Below, piece by piece: positions 22,466 to 32,583 of a stretch of DNA of 64,000 bases. The notes below the pieces were generated by a model that saw only the letters and a program-made list of their open reading frames with translations, did not search any database and was not told the origin of the DNA. Position 1 is the stretch's first letter; each line of letters opens with the position of its first letter. Source of the DNA: Gremmenia infestans (lineage: Eukaryota > Ascomycota > Leotiomycetes > Helotiales > Hamatocanthoscyphaceae). A program made the translations under genes and the position numbers. The DNA lies in the NCBI GenBank assembly GCA_032629725.1, contig JAFEVB010000031.1:186001-250000 (forward strand). The letters run 5' to 3'.

Positions 22466-24112
22466 ATGCGTACTTCCTCTGTCTTTACCGTTTCTTGTAC
22501 GTTACTGGTATCTTATGTCCATAATGTCGCAGCCGCTCTCAATTGTTCCAAGGCCGCGTTTGTTCCCCATCTTCCAGCAAATACCACAATACTCTCGGCT
22601 ACAGTAGTCGCAAGTAATGGTTCTTATGGTGGAGGGAGTGAAGATAAAGATTTTCCCAAGAGTGCGACGGGACTACCTGCACTATGTGCCGTCCAATTAC
22701 ATGTCTATCAGGAACACAGCTCATATATGGTCGGCGTCTTCTTGCCCTCTAACGCCACGTACAATGGACGCTTCATGACAACTGGTAATACTGGGTTTGG
22801 TGGCGGGATCAACTGGCCTGCTATGGGGACTTTCGTACAGTACGGCTTTGCTTCAATGTCCACAGGTTCCGGGCACAACTCCGGCGCAGGAGATGCTCGT
22901 TGGGCTATAAACAACACTGAAGCTCTCACCGATTGGGGATATCGTGCGATGCACGGTTCTGTTGTCGTGGCGAAAGAGATCGTAGCAGCCTATTATGGTA
23001 GCTCGGCACAATATTCTTACTATTCGGCATGTTCTGGCGGAGGTCGACAGGGCCTCAAGGAAGTTCAGCTCTACCCCGAAGACTTTGATGGTGTCGTTGC
23101 TGGCTCTCCTCCTTGGTGGCTCACGCATTTACACACCTGGGTAGTTCAGATCGGCATGTGGAATCTCCCCGAGTCAGGCGCGAACCGTATCCCTTCATAC
23201 ATGTTTCTCCCAATTAAGCATGAAATATACCGGCAATGTGACCCGCAGGACGGTCTGACCGATGGTATAATCAGCGACCCTTACTCCTGCAACTTCTCCT
23301 CGGCTACTCTCGCATGCTCCAGCACAAACTCAACCAACTGTCTGCAACCTGCGGCATTGGATACTCTAAACACCCTCTACAGCGACTGGCGTGATCCGTC
23401 CGGCAATTTTCTTTTCCCACCTTTCGCGCTGGGCGCCGACTATTCTGGATTGGCGGGGTCGACATCTGCACCAAGCGGTTTCGGCACCGATTTCGTTGCT
23501 GACATGGTCATGAATGATGCTAACTGGAACTGGACTACGTTTAACACGTCAATTGTAGAGAAAGCAGATCGATTAGACCCTGGCGGTGCCAACGCCGATG
23601 ACTTCGACCTCTCATCCTTCCAGAGCCGCGGTGGTAAGCTGATCCATTATCATGGGCTAAGCGACTCACTCATCCCCGCCGGATCAAGTATCTTATTCCG
23701 CGAAAAAGTTGCAGAGGCCATGAGAAGCACTAGCCTGGATGACTTCTATCGCATGTTCTTGATCCCTGGAATGGGACATTGTCGAAACAGCGACCTTGCG
23801 CCTTGGTACATTGCAGGTGGTGGGCAGACTATTGCTAGCTCGTCGCACAGCGTGCCGGGATTCAGTGATGCGAAGCATGATGTTGTTCTTGCCATTATGG
23901 ATTGGGTTGAGAAGGGCAACGCGCCGGACTCGTTGATCGCTACTAAGTTCCTGGATGATAAAGACAGCACAGAAGTTGTCAACCAGAGACCAATATGTGC
24001 GTATCCAAGCCAGGCGCAGTATGTGGGCTCAGGAAACATGAATGAATCGTCGAATTGGGCGTGCCAAGCTGGAAAGTCAATTAGCATTCCCGAAGCGAAG
24101 TTGGGACATTGA
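22466..24112 (+). CDS. secreted tannase / feruloyl-esterase family protein
   Basis: Single exon, 548 aa. The N-terminus MRTSSVFTVSCTLLVSYVHN is a signal peptide. The tannase-family fold follows, with FMTTGNTGFGGGINWPAMGT and ASMSTGSGHNS. The catalytic elements are present: Cys189-Ser190 in ACSGGGRQG, Asp400 in GLSDSLIPAG, and His438-Cys439 in IPGMGHC. This is the CS-D-HC arrangement in which a disulfide ties the nucleophile and the histidine together. DPQDGLTDGIISDPYSCNF resembles the calcium-binding lid loop. Such enzymes release gallic or hydroxycinnamic acids from tannins or plant cell walls. Substrate choice between tannin and feruloyl or chlorogenic ester cannot be told from sequence alone. 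Many N-glycosylation sequons support secretion. Confidence 0.93.
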   Translation: MRTSSVFTVSCTLLVSYVHNVAAALNCSKAAFVPHLPANTTILSATVVASNGSYGGGSEDKDFPKSATGLPALCAVQLHVYQEHSSYMVGVFLPSNATYNGRFMTTGNTGFGGGINWPAMGTFVQYGFASMSTGSGHNSGAGDARWAINNTEALTDWGYRAMHGSVVVAKEIVAAYYGSSAQYSYYSACSGGGRQGLKEVQLYPEDFDGVVAGSPPWWLTHLHTWVVQIGMWNLPESGANRIPSYMFLPIKHEIYRQCDPQDGLTDGIISDPYSCNFSSATLACSSTNSTNCLQPAALDTLNTLYSDWRDPSGNFLFPPFALGADYSGLAGSTSAPSGFGTDFVADMVMNDANWNWTTFNTSIVEKADRLDPGGANADDFDLSSFQSRGGKLIHYHGLSDSLIPAGSSILFREKVAEAMRSTSLDDFYRMFLIPGMGHCRNSDLAPWYIAGGGQTIASSSHSVPGFSDAKHDVVLAIMDWVEKGNAPDSLIATKFLDDKDSTEVVNQRPICAYPSQAQYVGSGNMNESSNWACQAGKSISIPEAKLGH

Positions 24113-25135
24113 AGAAAGAGGAAGTAACGAGTGGAAAGTGAATGACGCCGGCCTGGCTGCAATAATAGATATTCACATGGCGCTTAGGTGTATATGGGGG
24201 AAAGGATACTTAATTCACGAGAACATATAAATAATGTAGCTTTGAAGAAATTATGAAGCTCTATAGCTGTGCCCCTAAGCCCCTTTTCTAGTAAGCGAGG
24301 ACTAGTAGGCCAGTGGCGACGGCTCTACCGAAAACAAAGCATACAATTCTACCGTTTAAAGTCTATGAAACTTGTACTTCTAAACATTTATACATGTTTT
24401 CCCGTCAGCGATTTACGGCCATGCAGCATCCCACTTATGTTGCGTATTCGGCAAGGACGTTGGATCATACTCAATCTGATTGGTTGATATTTCTCCACCT
24501 TTCCCCTTTCAAGCTTCACCCCGCAGCGGCGCAGTGAGGGGGAACTGGCACCCCTTGAAAATCCAAATTCCAGGAACTAGATAGCGAGCTTTCCTAATTA
24601 TATGATTCATAAAGCAATGCAAGATTTTCCTGCCGCACATAGTAGACAAAAGATGAACTTCATCTGGATCCACCAGTATTCCATTTAAAGTTTAGTGATT
24701 ATTTAGTCCTCAAAACAGGAGATCTGATTAATGTTTAGTGCAATGTATAAATTCTAACCTGAACCTGCGTTTCTCACTATTTCTGTGATTTACAATCACC
24801 CTTGACTTATTACCTCATAAATAAACGCTAGTGCTAAAATGACCTTAAAGCAGAAGCTCGGCTAGGAGACAGTCAATTAAGACAGCCAATTTAGTACAAA
24901 GGTCAGCCAAAAAAGGAATTGCTTTCGGTGATCCTCCAGGATGAAGGTACTCCCCGGAAAGTGGGTCTTAAGAGTAAGCAGGTCATCTTATATTAAATTT
25001 CCTACCTAATAGTGCGCACGCCAATAGCCTTTTAGCGTGCTGTTCAAGACCACGATTAAATTCCAACGTTCAACAACCTCTTTTGATTTTAAGACACCCA
25101 GTAGAAGTTCGCTTTTCCAAACCTAACCGTCCAAG
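24113..25135. other. intergenic
   Basis: About 1 kb of AT-rich DNA between two plus-strand secreted-protein genes. No family-bearing frame, repeat or RNA gene recognised. Confidence 0.4.
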
Positions 25136-27403
25136 ATGAGGTTGTCAATTCCACTCCTCACGTCCACCTTATTTGCAGCGGGCTGGGCGCAAGACCCGCT
25201 CACTCAACTAGACAAGCAGAGATTGTATGATCGGATGTTCCAGACAGCTCTCCGAGGCTCTCGTCTACGTGAGTTCTCAATTCACATCCATTCCTCACTA
25301 AACTTATGCTGACCCTCTATTTTACTCAATTGTAGCTGGCAGCGATCAGCAAAACTCAATGCTCGATTCCGTAGCCGGTGCAATGCACGTCGCCGGTCTA
25401 ACGACGAGTACTCTGAATTATACGTTCTTGAGGTAAAGTCTACGAAGTATTATTACCACAGAAACAAACTTACATGAACTCAGATGGGACCCGCGATGGT
25501 GGAGTATCGAAGCAACCTTGAATAACGGCACCCAACTTGGATTTCCTACAACTGGTTACTATCCTTATTCTGGGGATTCAGGCGCCGTTGGAATCACTGG
25601 CAAAGTCCATGATGCGGGATCTTACGCTGTAAATCCCAATACGGAGAAGGCTGTCTTCAGCAGCCTTGACTTAAAGAACTTGCAGAAAGGGACGATTGCA
25701 TTCTTTGATAACCCGACTGTGACGAAGAACTATAGCTTGCCGAATTATGGTGTATTTGGGTCAGTGAAGACCTACTCCAAGAATAATTAACGCGAAATAT
25801 ATAAGCTGACTTTTACAAAAGTACCTCGCGCAACATTACAAAGCAGGATATCCCTGAAGTAAGCATTAGCTTTTTAGAAACATATTCCTGGTTGATTGAC
25901 ACTTCCATCTAGCTTGGCAACTTGACCAATCCCCACTGGATATCTGCCAAGTCGCTTAATTTCACAAGTAAGCCCCCTATTCTTGCTTCACGACCTTCTT
26001 TCGACATTCATATTAACATCATTCCCTTACAGCCATGAATGATCTCAATGTGTCAGCCGCCATCCTCTCCTGGACTGACACTTCAGACGAAAATGCAGCT
26101 CTTCAATGGCTTCCTTCTTCAGCCCCGAAAGGCAATTTGACCAATAAGTGCCCCACGCTTTATGTGGGCAATTCGACGGGAGAGAGCATTCGTTCGCTCA
26201 TCAGCGGGGGTGAGATCGATACTATGAGAGTGGTTCTCGATGCACCTAGCTCACAGGCGCCTACTTACACGCTGATCAGTCATCTTGAGGGTCAGAAGAA
26301 TGCTACGGACACCATTCTGCTTTACACTCATAGTCAGTGCCTGCGCGACTCGTATATCTGACTTCAGCTAATTATTTAAGGTGACGGGCCATCGATCATT
26401 GAGGAGAATGGTCAGTCAACATATGCCACTCGTTCCGAATTTGTGACCCTGTGGCTGACACCTCAAAGGTCCAATCATGATGCTAACGCTCGCTGAATAC
26501 TTTTCACGCCATCCACTAAGCATAAACCTCGAGTAAGTTTCCATGCTCATTAGATTCCTCGTACTGACTGGTACCCTCAGCTTTGTGATTACAACCGGGC
26601 ATCTTGGTACGTTACCTTTTTTTCGATAGACCTTTCGTTCTATGATCAAGAGATATGCTTATACTTCCCATTTTTAGCCACTGGTAAACTCAACGAATCC
26701 TCATGGATGACCCAACGTCCAGAACTCATGGCCAATGCCAAAGCCTCAATAAACATGGAGCATCTCGGAGCCATTGAGTGGAAAGACGTCCCAACTCCTT
26801 GGGGTCCAGTCTACCAACCCACGGGTCTCCTTGAGCCTATGTGGACAAATGCGTGAGTTTCCGTTCTCTCTCCTCTGACTAAATCAATACAAGTAAAGAG
26901 TCAACAACTCATTACTACGTAGCAACTCGTCAAGTGCCAGCGATAACTTGCGCCAAGTCTATCTCGAGGCTTTCAGTGGCTCTCCTGACTCGCTCCGGAT
27001 GGCGTTGCTTCAACCTCTTGTAGTCAACGGCACGCTTTCGACATGGTATGGTGTGAGTGGATCTAGTACACTGGGTTATAGTAATATTCCGACAATTGGG
27101 TAAGCTCTCACCTTTATCCCACCCCTCAATATCTGCTAATAAATATGCCCTATCTAGTATTATTCCACAACCTGATTATCTCTGTAAGTTAATCCTTCAT
27201 CGCCCATTGATGATAATTGCGTTCAGTGGCTTATATTCGTAGGGACTTCGATGATGGACGGGGGATGGTCAAAATACGACCACGAGCAGGCAATTGCGCA
27301 GCTCGAGGTCTTGATCCGGGTTATCACTACTCTTGATAGACAATATGCCACAGAAAAGGTTGAGATTGTGAAGAAAGATGAGGATAGAATTGGATTACAT
27401 TAA
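25136..27403 (+). CDS. secreted M28-like (PA/peptidase-fold) protein, 13 exons, atypical metal site
   Basis: Exons: 25136-25268, 25336-25432, 25484-25759, 25822-25858, 25913-25967, 26033-26332, 26381-26410, 26469-26532, 26581-26606, 26678-26852, 26923-27099, 27158-27183 and 27243-27403. They total 1557 bases and 518 aa. All junctions are GT..AG and in phase. MRLSIPLLTSTLFAAGWA is a signal peptide. The middle matches fungal proteins of the Zn-exopeptidase (M28) fold: YTHSDGPSIIEENGPIMMLT (His299, Asp301, Glu307-Glu308), VITTGHLATGKL and ASINMEHLGAIEW (Glu367). The separate Glu-Glu catalytic pair expected after the third strand is not seen there (TTGH instead), so peptidase activity is uncertain. 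Several exons are only 26-37 bases. The family assignment is from my own pattern recognition. Confidence 0.72.
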
Positions 27404-28476
27404 GTATAAACCAACAGAAGTAAATTACTTGAGCAGCAATAACACCAGAACTTCATTGTATAACATACGACTGGGGAAGTTCACCATAACCATGCATGAA
27501 CAGCTTCTGACCAGCGTGAAACGCTTGAGCAGCATATGCTCCGCATATGCTATATTGCGAAGTGCAACAAAACCCCAAAAGGGAAATTTTTGTCGAAGAA
27601 AGTGCGAGCTTCAGCTTCGAAGGTCACGTGTTCAGCATCGCATGTTACGTCTTTAATATTGAATTCTCCGCATGGCAGGCTAATCGAAGTTGTGAAGTTG
27701 TAGAGATGAGGCAAAGATGGTAGAAACGTTTACTGTAGTGTTGACAGGCTGACTAATCCGGCCCGTTCCTTCTGGCGTTTTCACGACGAAGGCAAAAACG
27801 ACGACGACGACAACTTTAGCGCGGCTTCAAGGTTCTCAGTCAGACCTTATGGTTGAGGACAGCGAGCTTGTACCATGGTATACAGACACCTTGCATCATT
27901 GGTACTGTTCTCACTAGCATACAAGCAGCAATGCCTTCCCGCTTGATAAAAAGAACCACGACTGGTATTCACCGTTGGGATAAGTATCACAAATCTGTTT
28001 TACGTTTATTAAGAGTGAATCCAGTAGTACTGCAATAATGAGAGAATTTTTCAAGCTTGAGCAATTGACTGTAGCATTATCCCTGGGATGTTTTTGTTTT
28101 TTGCTATTTTTTCTACCGGTATTCGTTTGTTAGATTACCATCACCAGCCATCATGATGCTCAAAAGCAAACTTTAGTGTCACATATTACAGAATCAGGAG
28201 GATTATGATGTCCATAATCTCCGTTCCTGCAGAAGCTTTTGCTTTTGAGAATCATTAACCATTGAGTATCTCCATATGCATTGACTTCTTTTCAATTGCC
28301 CTCTGTCATTCACTACTTTTGCACTATCAAGCTGAAGCTTTTAGATGAATAGTGAATCTTACTATCTATTCTTCTCCCCGTCTACTTATATCTCTACTTT
28401 ACCCCTTTGCAACTGGCACAAAAGCAAGATTGAAAACGAAACCCCTCGACAGAAGACATAGGCAGAAAAGTCTCCC
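27404..28476. other. intergenic, promoter side of the NRPS-like gene
   Basis: AT-rich, no gene. It carries two adjacent perfect hairpin-forming palindromes at 27513-27551. The final 150 bases before 28477 are CT-rich (for example CTTATATCTCTACTTTACCCC near 28386), which fits a core promoter/5' UTR. Confidence 0.45.
27513..27551. repeat. two adjacent perfect palindromes
   Basis: AGCGT-GAA-ACGCT at 27513-27525 is followed at 27531-27551 by AGCATATGC-TCC-GCATATGCT. Both are perfect inverted repeats with 3-base loops, about 110 bases past the M28-like stop codon. Function unknown; possibly 3'-end structure or a binding site. Confidence 0.5.
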
Positions 28477-31326
28477 ATGAAGTACACCAACAATCATATG
28501 GCGTCCCAAAACATATTACAAGTCTTGAAGCAGGCGGCGGAGTCTCCATCAGGCAAAGGACTTATCATTTACGACCCAAACGCCATAGACGACTCATATA
28601 CAAAAATCAGTTATGCACAGCTGTATGAACAAATATCCATTAGGGCACAACGTCTGGCAGCAATTGACGCACTATCTTCGAATCAAATCGTCGTCCTCCA
28701 CGTAGAGCATCAGCTAGATGGCATCTCTTGGTTCTGGGCCATTCTCGCTGCAGGAGGCGTCCCATGTATGTCATCTCAGTCAAACCAGGACTTCGAGCAT
28801 CGCCAGCGTCACCTGATGTCGCTTCAGAAGCTGCTCGACAGGCCACTGTTTATCACCACAGAAAATCTTCGTTCACAATTTTCTAGACTCGAAGGACTAC
28901 GAGCTTTTACAACTGCTGACATCGACAACATATCCACCTCCAATGTGAACTCAAGCCACACTTCGAACTCAGTGTTGGCGAAAAGCAGTGTTTCAGGGCT
29001 TTCAAAGAAACCCGAAGACCTTGCAGCTCTCATGCTCACATCTGGTAGTACTGGTGACTCGAAAGCCGTTTGTCTTACACATTCCCAGCTACTGTATTCC
29101 ATCGATGGAAAGGTCAAGCTTCATGAAACTACCTCCCAGGACACCTTCCTAGCCTGGACCGGAATTGACCATGTTGCAAATCTTGTGGAGATTCATCTAC
29201 ATGCTATGAGACTCGGGGCCAACCAAATCCATATTCCGCCCTCCTCGGCAGTGGAAGAACCACTGAATTTACTCCTGAAATTGAGTGATCATCAGGTATC
29301 ATACACTTTTGCTCCAAACTTCCTCCTTGCCGGAATTGCCCGGGCTTTAGAATTGCTTCCAAATCCAGCGACGCTCTCGCTTGACCTTTCTTACCTTCGA
29401 GTCTTGATTTCAGGGGGAGAAGCCAACTCTGTGGCAACAGCCGTCAGACTCACAAAATTGTTACAGAAATATAATGCGCCTGCGTCATTTATTCGCCCAG
29501 GTCTAGGCCTGACTGAAACATGTGCTGGTGCAGTCTATAGCGACAACTGCCCTTCCTACGATGTTTTGCAGAATACGGAGCACTGTTCGGTTGGGTTTCC
29601 CACTGATGCAATCCAGGTTCGAGTTGTCCGCTGTAATGGGACCGTAGCAGCACCCAATGAGATAGGCTCACTTCAGCTCTCAGGTCCCTGTGTTTTCAAA
29701 AGTTACTACAATAACCCGGAAGTGACATCAACAAGCTTTACATCGGACGGCTGGTTCAAGACAGGAGATTTAGCATTGATCGACAAGAACGGAAAGCTTC
29801 TCTTGACGGGCAGAGAGAAAGATTCCATTATCATCAATGGCATCAAGTACTACTCCCAAGCAATTGAATCTATCATCGAAGCAGCACAGATTCCAGGTGT
29901 CACTCCCTCGCACACGGCCACCTTTCCACATTGGCCCAAGGATCATCACACGGAGGTTCTTTGCATTGTCTATTTACCGACTTATGACCGCAACGACTAT
30001 GCGACAGCAATGGCTACAGAGGTAGCGATTTCCAAGTCTGTCATTGTCTACTGTGGTGTTCGACCTTACCGCATCATTCCTCTCGAGGCATCATTTCTAC
30101 AGAAGTCTTCACTAGGAAAGCTCTCGCGCCCAAAGATCCGAGCAGCTTTTGAAGATGGAAAATATGATGCATACGCCTTGGCTGACGAAGCAAAGCTCAC
30201 ACAGCTTCAGCATGACTCGCACCAGCCCGCAGCTACAATTACGGAGCAGACCATCATTGACGCTTACCTGCAAATGTTCCCAGGTAGCCTTCAATTAGGA
30301 AGAAACAGCGATCTCTCGGCACTTGGCGGCGCCTCCATCGACCTTTTGAGACTCAAGTCCTTTCTTCAAAAGGCCCTCAGCATCCACGACATCCCCATCA
30401 ATATACTGTTTGCTCACAGAGTTCTCCACGAGCTCGCAGAAGCTTTGGACTCGCTGAAGCATACACGTACTTTCTCACCCGTGGTGGTACTGCAGCCCCA
30501 TGGCGACAAGACTCCAATCTGGTTTGTCCATACTGGCCTCGGCGAAGTCCTAATCTTCATGAATCTCGCGCGACACATCGCCGACCGCCCAGTCTACGCA
30601 CTTCGCGCCCGAGGCTTCGACGGCGAACCCCACTTCACCTCGCTGGACGAACTGGTCGCCACCTACTACTCTGCCATCAAGAGCATACAGCCAGAGGGAC
30701 CATACGCCATAGCAGGCTACGCATCCGGATCCATCGCTACCTTCGAGATCGCAAAGCAAATGAACGCCCAAGGCGACGCAGTCAAGTTCCTCGGCGTTCT
30801 TGATCAACAGCCTGCAGTGAAAGAAAAGGCCAGAACATTTGATTGGTACAAAGTGGTTTTACACATTGCCTTCTTCCTGGATCTCGTGGACGAGGAATAC
30901 GCACTTTCCTACCTCACCGAAGCACAGAACCTCTCCCACAACGAGGTCCTCAACCATATCATGGCCCTTGCCCCTGCTTCTAGATTGCACGAACTGGGCA
31001 TGACCAAGGCCAAGATAGACAACTGGGCGCACATTGCTTTCGGCCTGAAGCAGATCGTCTGCGATTACGACCCAGCGGGAGAGGTGCACTGCATAGATGT
31101 CTTCTACACTGCACCGATGGCGCCGGATGGCTCTACATCGGCTGTGACACTTGACGAGTGGTTCTATGGATCCATATCGAAATGGGATGGCTTTGTAGAC
31201 GTGGAGTCAGGGGGCGACGCGAGGTATCATGTCGTGGAGGGCACGCACAGGACTATGATCTCACCGCCCAACCTGCATAGTTTCCATAAGATTTTCACTA
31301 CGGCTATGGAGGAGCGTGGACTGTGA
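28477..31326 (+). CDS. NRPS-like synthetase, adenylation-thiolation-thioesterase (atromentin-synthetase type) with altered thioesterase site
   Basis: Single exon, 949 aa (start 28477; a second in-frame ATG lies at 28498). The A domain (about 15-590) shows LMLTSGSTGDSKAVCLTHSQ, WTGIDHVANLVEIHLHAMRL, GLGLTETCAGAVY, GWFKTGDLALIDKNGKLLLT, GREKDSIIINGIKYYSQAIE and SSLGKLSRPKI. The carrier is at about 590-670, with the phosphopantetheine Ser620 in ALGGASIDLLRLK (GGAS, usually GGDS). The thioesterase (about 685-945) has IWFVHTGLGEVL, and His924 in VEGTHRTM is in the usual place. The nucleophile elbow reads AGYASGS, so position 749 is Ala where family members have Ser. Relatives load aryl 2-oxo acids and dimerise them into quinones, furanones or butyrolactones. 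There is no tailoring enzyme next to it. Confidence 0.9.
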   Translation: MKYTNNHMASQNILQVLKQAAESPSGKGLIIYDPNAIDDSYTKISYAQLYEQISIRAQRLAAIDALSSNQIVVLHVEHQLDGISWFWAILAAGGVPCMSSQSNQDFEHRQRHLMSLQKLLDRPLFITTENLRSQFSRLEGLRAFTTADIDNISTSNVNSSHTSNSVLAKSSVSGLSKKPEDLAALMLTSGSTGDSKAVCLTHSQLLYSIDGKVKLHETTSQDTFLAWTGIDHVANLVEIHLHAMRLGANQIHIPPSSAVEEPLNLLLKLSDHQVSYTFAPNFLLAGIARALELLPNPATLSLDLSYLRVLISGGEANSVATAVRLTKLLQKYNAPASFIRPGLGLTETCAGAVYSDNCPSYDVLQNTEHCSVGFPTDAIQVRVVRCNGTVAAPNEIGSLQLSGPCVFKSYYNNPEVTSTSFTSDGWFKTGDLALIDKNGKLLLTGREKDSIIINGIKYYSQAIESIIEAAQIPGVTPSHTATFPHWPKDHHTEVLCIVYLPTYDRNDYATAMATEVAISKSVIVYCGVRPYRIIPLEASFLQKSSLGKLSRPKIRAAFEDGKYDAYALADEAKLTQLQHDSHQPAATITEQTIIDAYLQMFPGSLQLGRNSDLSALGGASIDLLRLKSFLQKALSIHDIPINILFAHRVLHELAEALDSLKHTRTFSPVVVLQPHGDKTPIWFVHTGLGEVLIFMNLARHIADRPVYALRARGFDGEPHFTSLDELVATYYSAIKSIQPEGPYAIAGYASGSIATFEIAKQMNAQGDAVKFLGVLDQQPAVKEKARTFDWYKVVLHIAFFLDLVDEEYALSYLTEAQNLSHNEVLNHIMALAPASRLHELGMTKAKIDNWAHIAFGLKQIVCDYDPAGEVHCIDVFYTAPMAPDGSTSAVTLDEWFYGSISKWDGFVDVESGGDARYHVVEGTHRTMISPPNLHSFHKIFTTAMEERGL

Positions 31327-32072
31327 TTTTGCATATTTGGCGTCCGGCTTGATTAGCGGGGCTTGTATTCTAGATTGCCATCTTTTGGAACGCGATGGTC
31401 TTAGATCACGAGCAATAAAACAACTAGCCAGGACCAGTTTGGTCTTGCAAGATGACTTGAAATCTTTTTAGTAATATCCGTAATTAGGAAGGTGAGACTG
31501 CACAGATTCGCGAGATATAGTTCGAATCTTTTCGTATACTCTGTAATTAAAAAGGTGAGAGTGTAAAGATATAGTCGGAATGCGCTTACTAACCAAGCAG
31601 CGTGATGCACCGATGCGATGCCTTCCTTCCCTGTCTAGGACATAGGAGGGAGGATGAAGGGCTACCCGGCCGGCTTTTACGACTTGTATACCCTATATCT
31701 CGCGTTACTACTCCGTATGAAGAAGGATCTATATTTCCTTTAAGAAGAGAATTATTAGCTTCAAAGGTTTTGGATATACCAGCCAGCGAAATAATAATTC
31801 CTTTTTTAAACTTGAGTTTTCAGGGTTATTATTAGAAATGGTGGCTATCTTCATTCGCTTGCGTAGTATGCCCAAAAGGACTTCCCGCAGTTTGAAACGG
31901 CGGAGCTTCCCCTTATAGCCCGCGCTGAGCCAATTTCGTAGGGCTAGGGAGTAGGGGCTGAGAAAAGCGGGGAAGAGCTTCGGCCAACAATCGGGGGCTG
32001 GCAGGTGGATGGACTCCGTATACTTACTCGGTAGGACTTAAGGTTAATTAAAGTAGTAAATCTAGACTACTC

Positions 32073-32227
32073 TACAGAGGTACAGGCCAAAAGTTACGGA
32101 GCATGTCACCAGGGATCATTGCAGGGGTGTATTTGGGTGATGTTTTAATGGCTAGCGAGACTGCAGCTAATCAAACCCTTGGGACAGGAGCCCCCTGTTG
32201 ACACAACTTTTGGCCTGTACCTCCGTA
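32073..32227. mobile_element. MITE-like element with 23-base terminal inverted repeats and TA ends
   Basis: The left end at 32073 reads TACAGAGGTACAGGCCAAAA and continues GTT. The reverse complement of the right end (to 32227) reads TACGGAGGTACAGGCCAAAA and continues GTT, so 22 of 23 positions match. The element is 155 bases with no coding capacity and has TA dinucleotides at both outer ends, as expected for insertion by a Tc1/mariner-class transposase. The family assignment is inference. Confidence 0.6.
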
Positions 32228-32454
32228 TACCGGGGTTGTGAAAAAGCCTTGGTTTAATTTTCTTAATTTAAAAGGGAATCCTCAAATCAGCAGCTCGCAT
32301 GTGTGCCCTAATCAATTTGAGTTTATAAGACCTTTAAGTTATTACTTCTATATGAAATGTTCTTCCGTTGTTTAGGAAAGAGACTCTTTCGAGCTTCTTT
32401 GGGTACCACGGACCACGCTTTCGGGATCTCGTTTTCCTATTTGTATTTGTACTT

Positions 32455-32583
32455 CGTCCCAGACGTAACAAACACCGCGCAGGGGTGTGAAGGCAGGGGT
32501 TCCGCTAATAGGAGCTGCCATGGAAAACCACCCCTGGCACCCCCCCCTCCTACCCCTGCGCGGGGTTTGTTTCGCCTGGGACG
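32455..32583. mobile_element. GC-rich small inverted-repeat element
   Basis: The left arm starts CGTCCCAGACGTAACAAACA and continues CCGCGCAGGGGT. The reverse complement of the right arm starts CGTCCCAGGCGAAACAAACC and continues with the same CCGCGCAGGGGT. The arms are about 32 bases with three mismatches. The 129-base unit is strikingly GC-rich inside an AT-rich stretch. No clear target-site duplication is visible, so it could be a MITE or a stable structured sequence. Confidence 0.5.
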
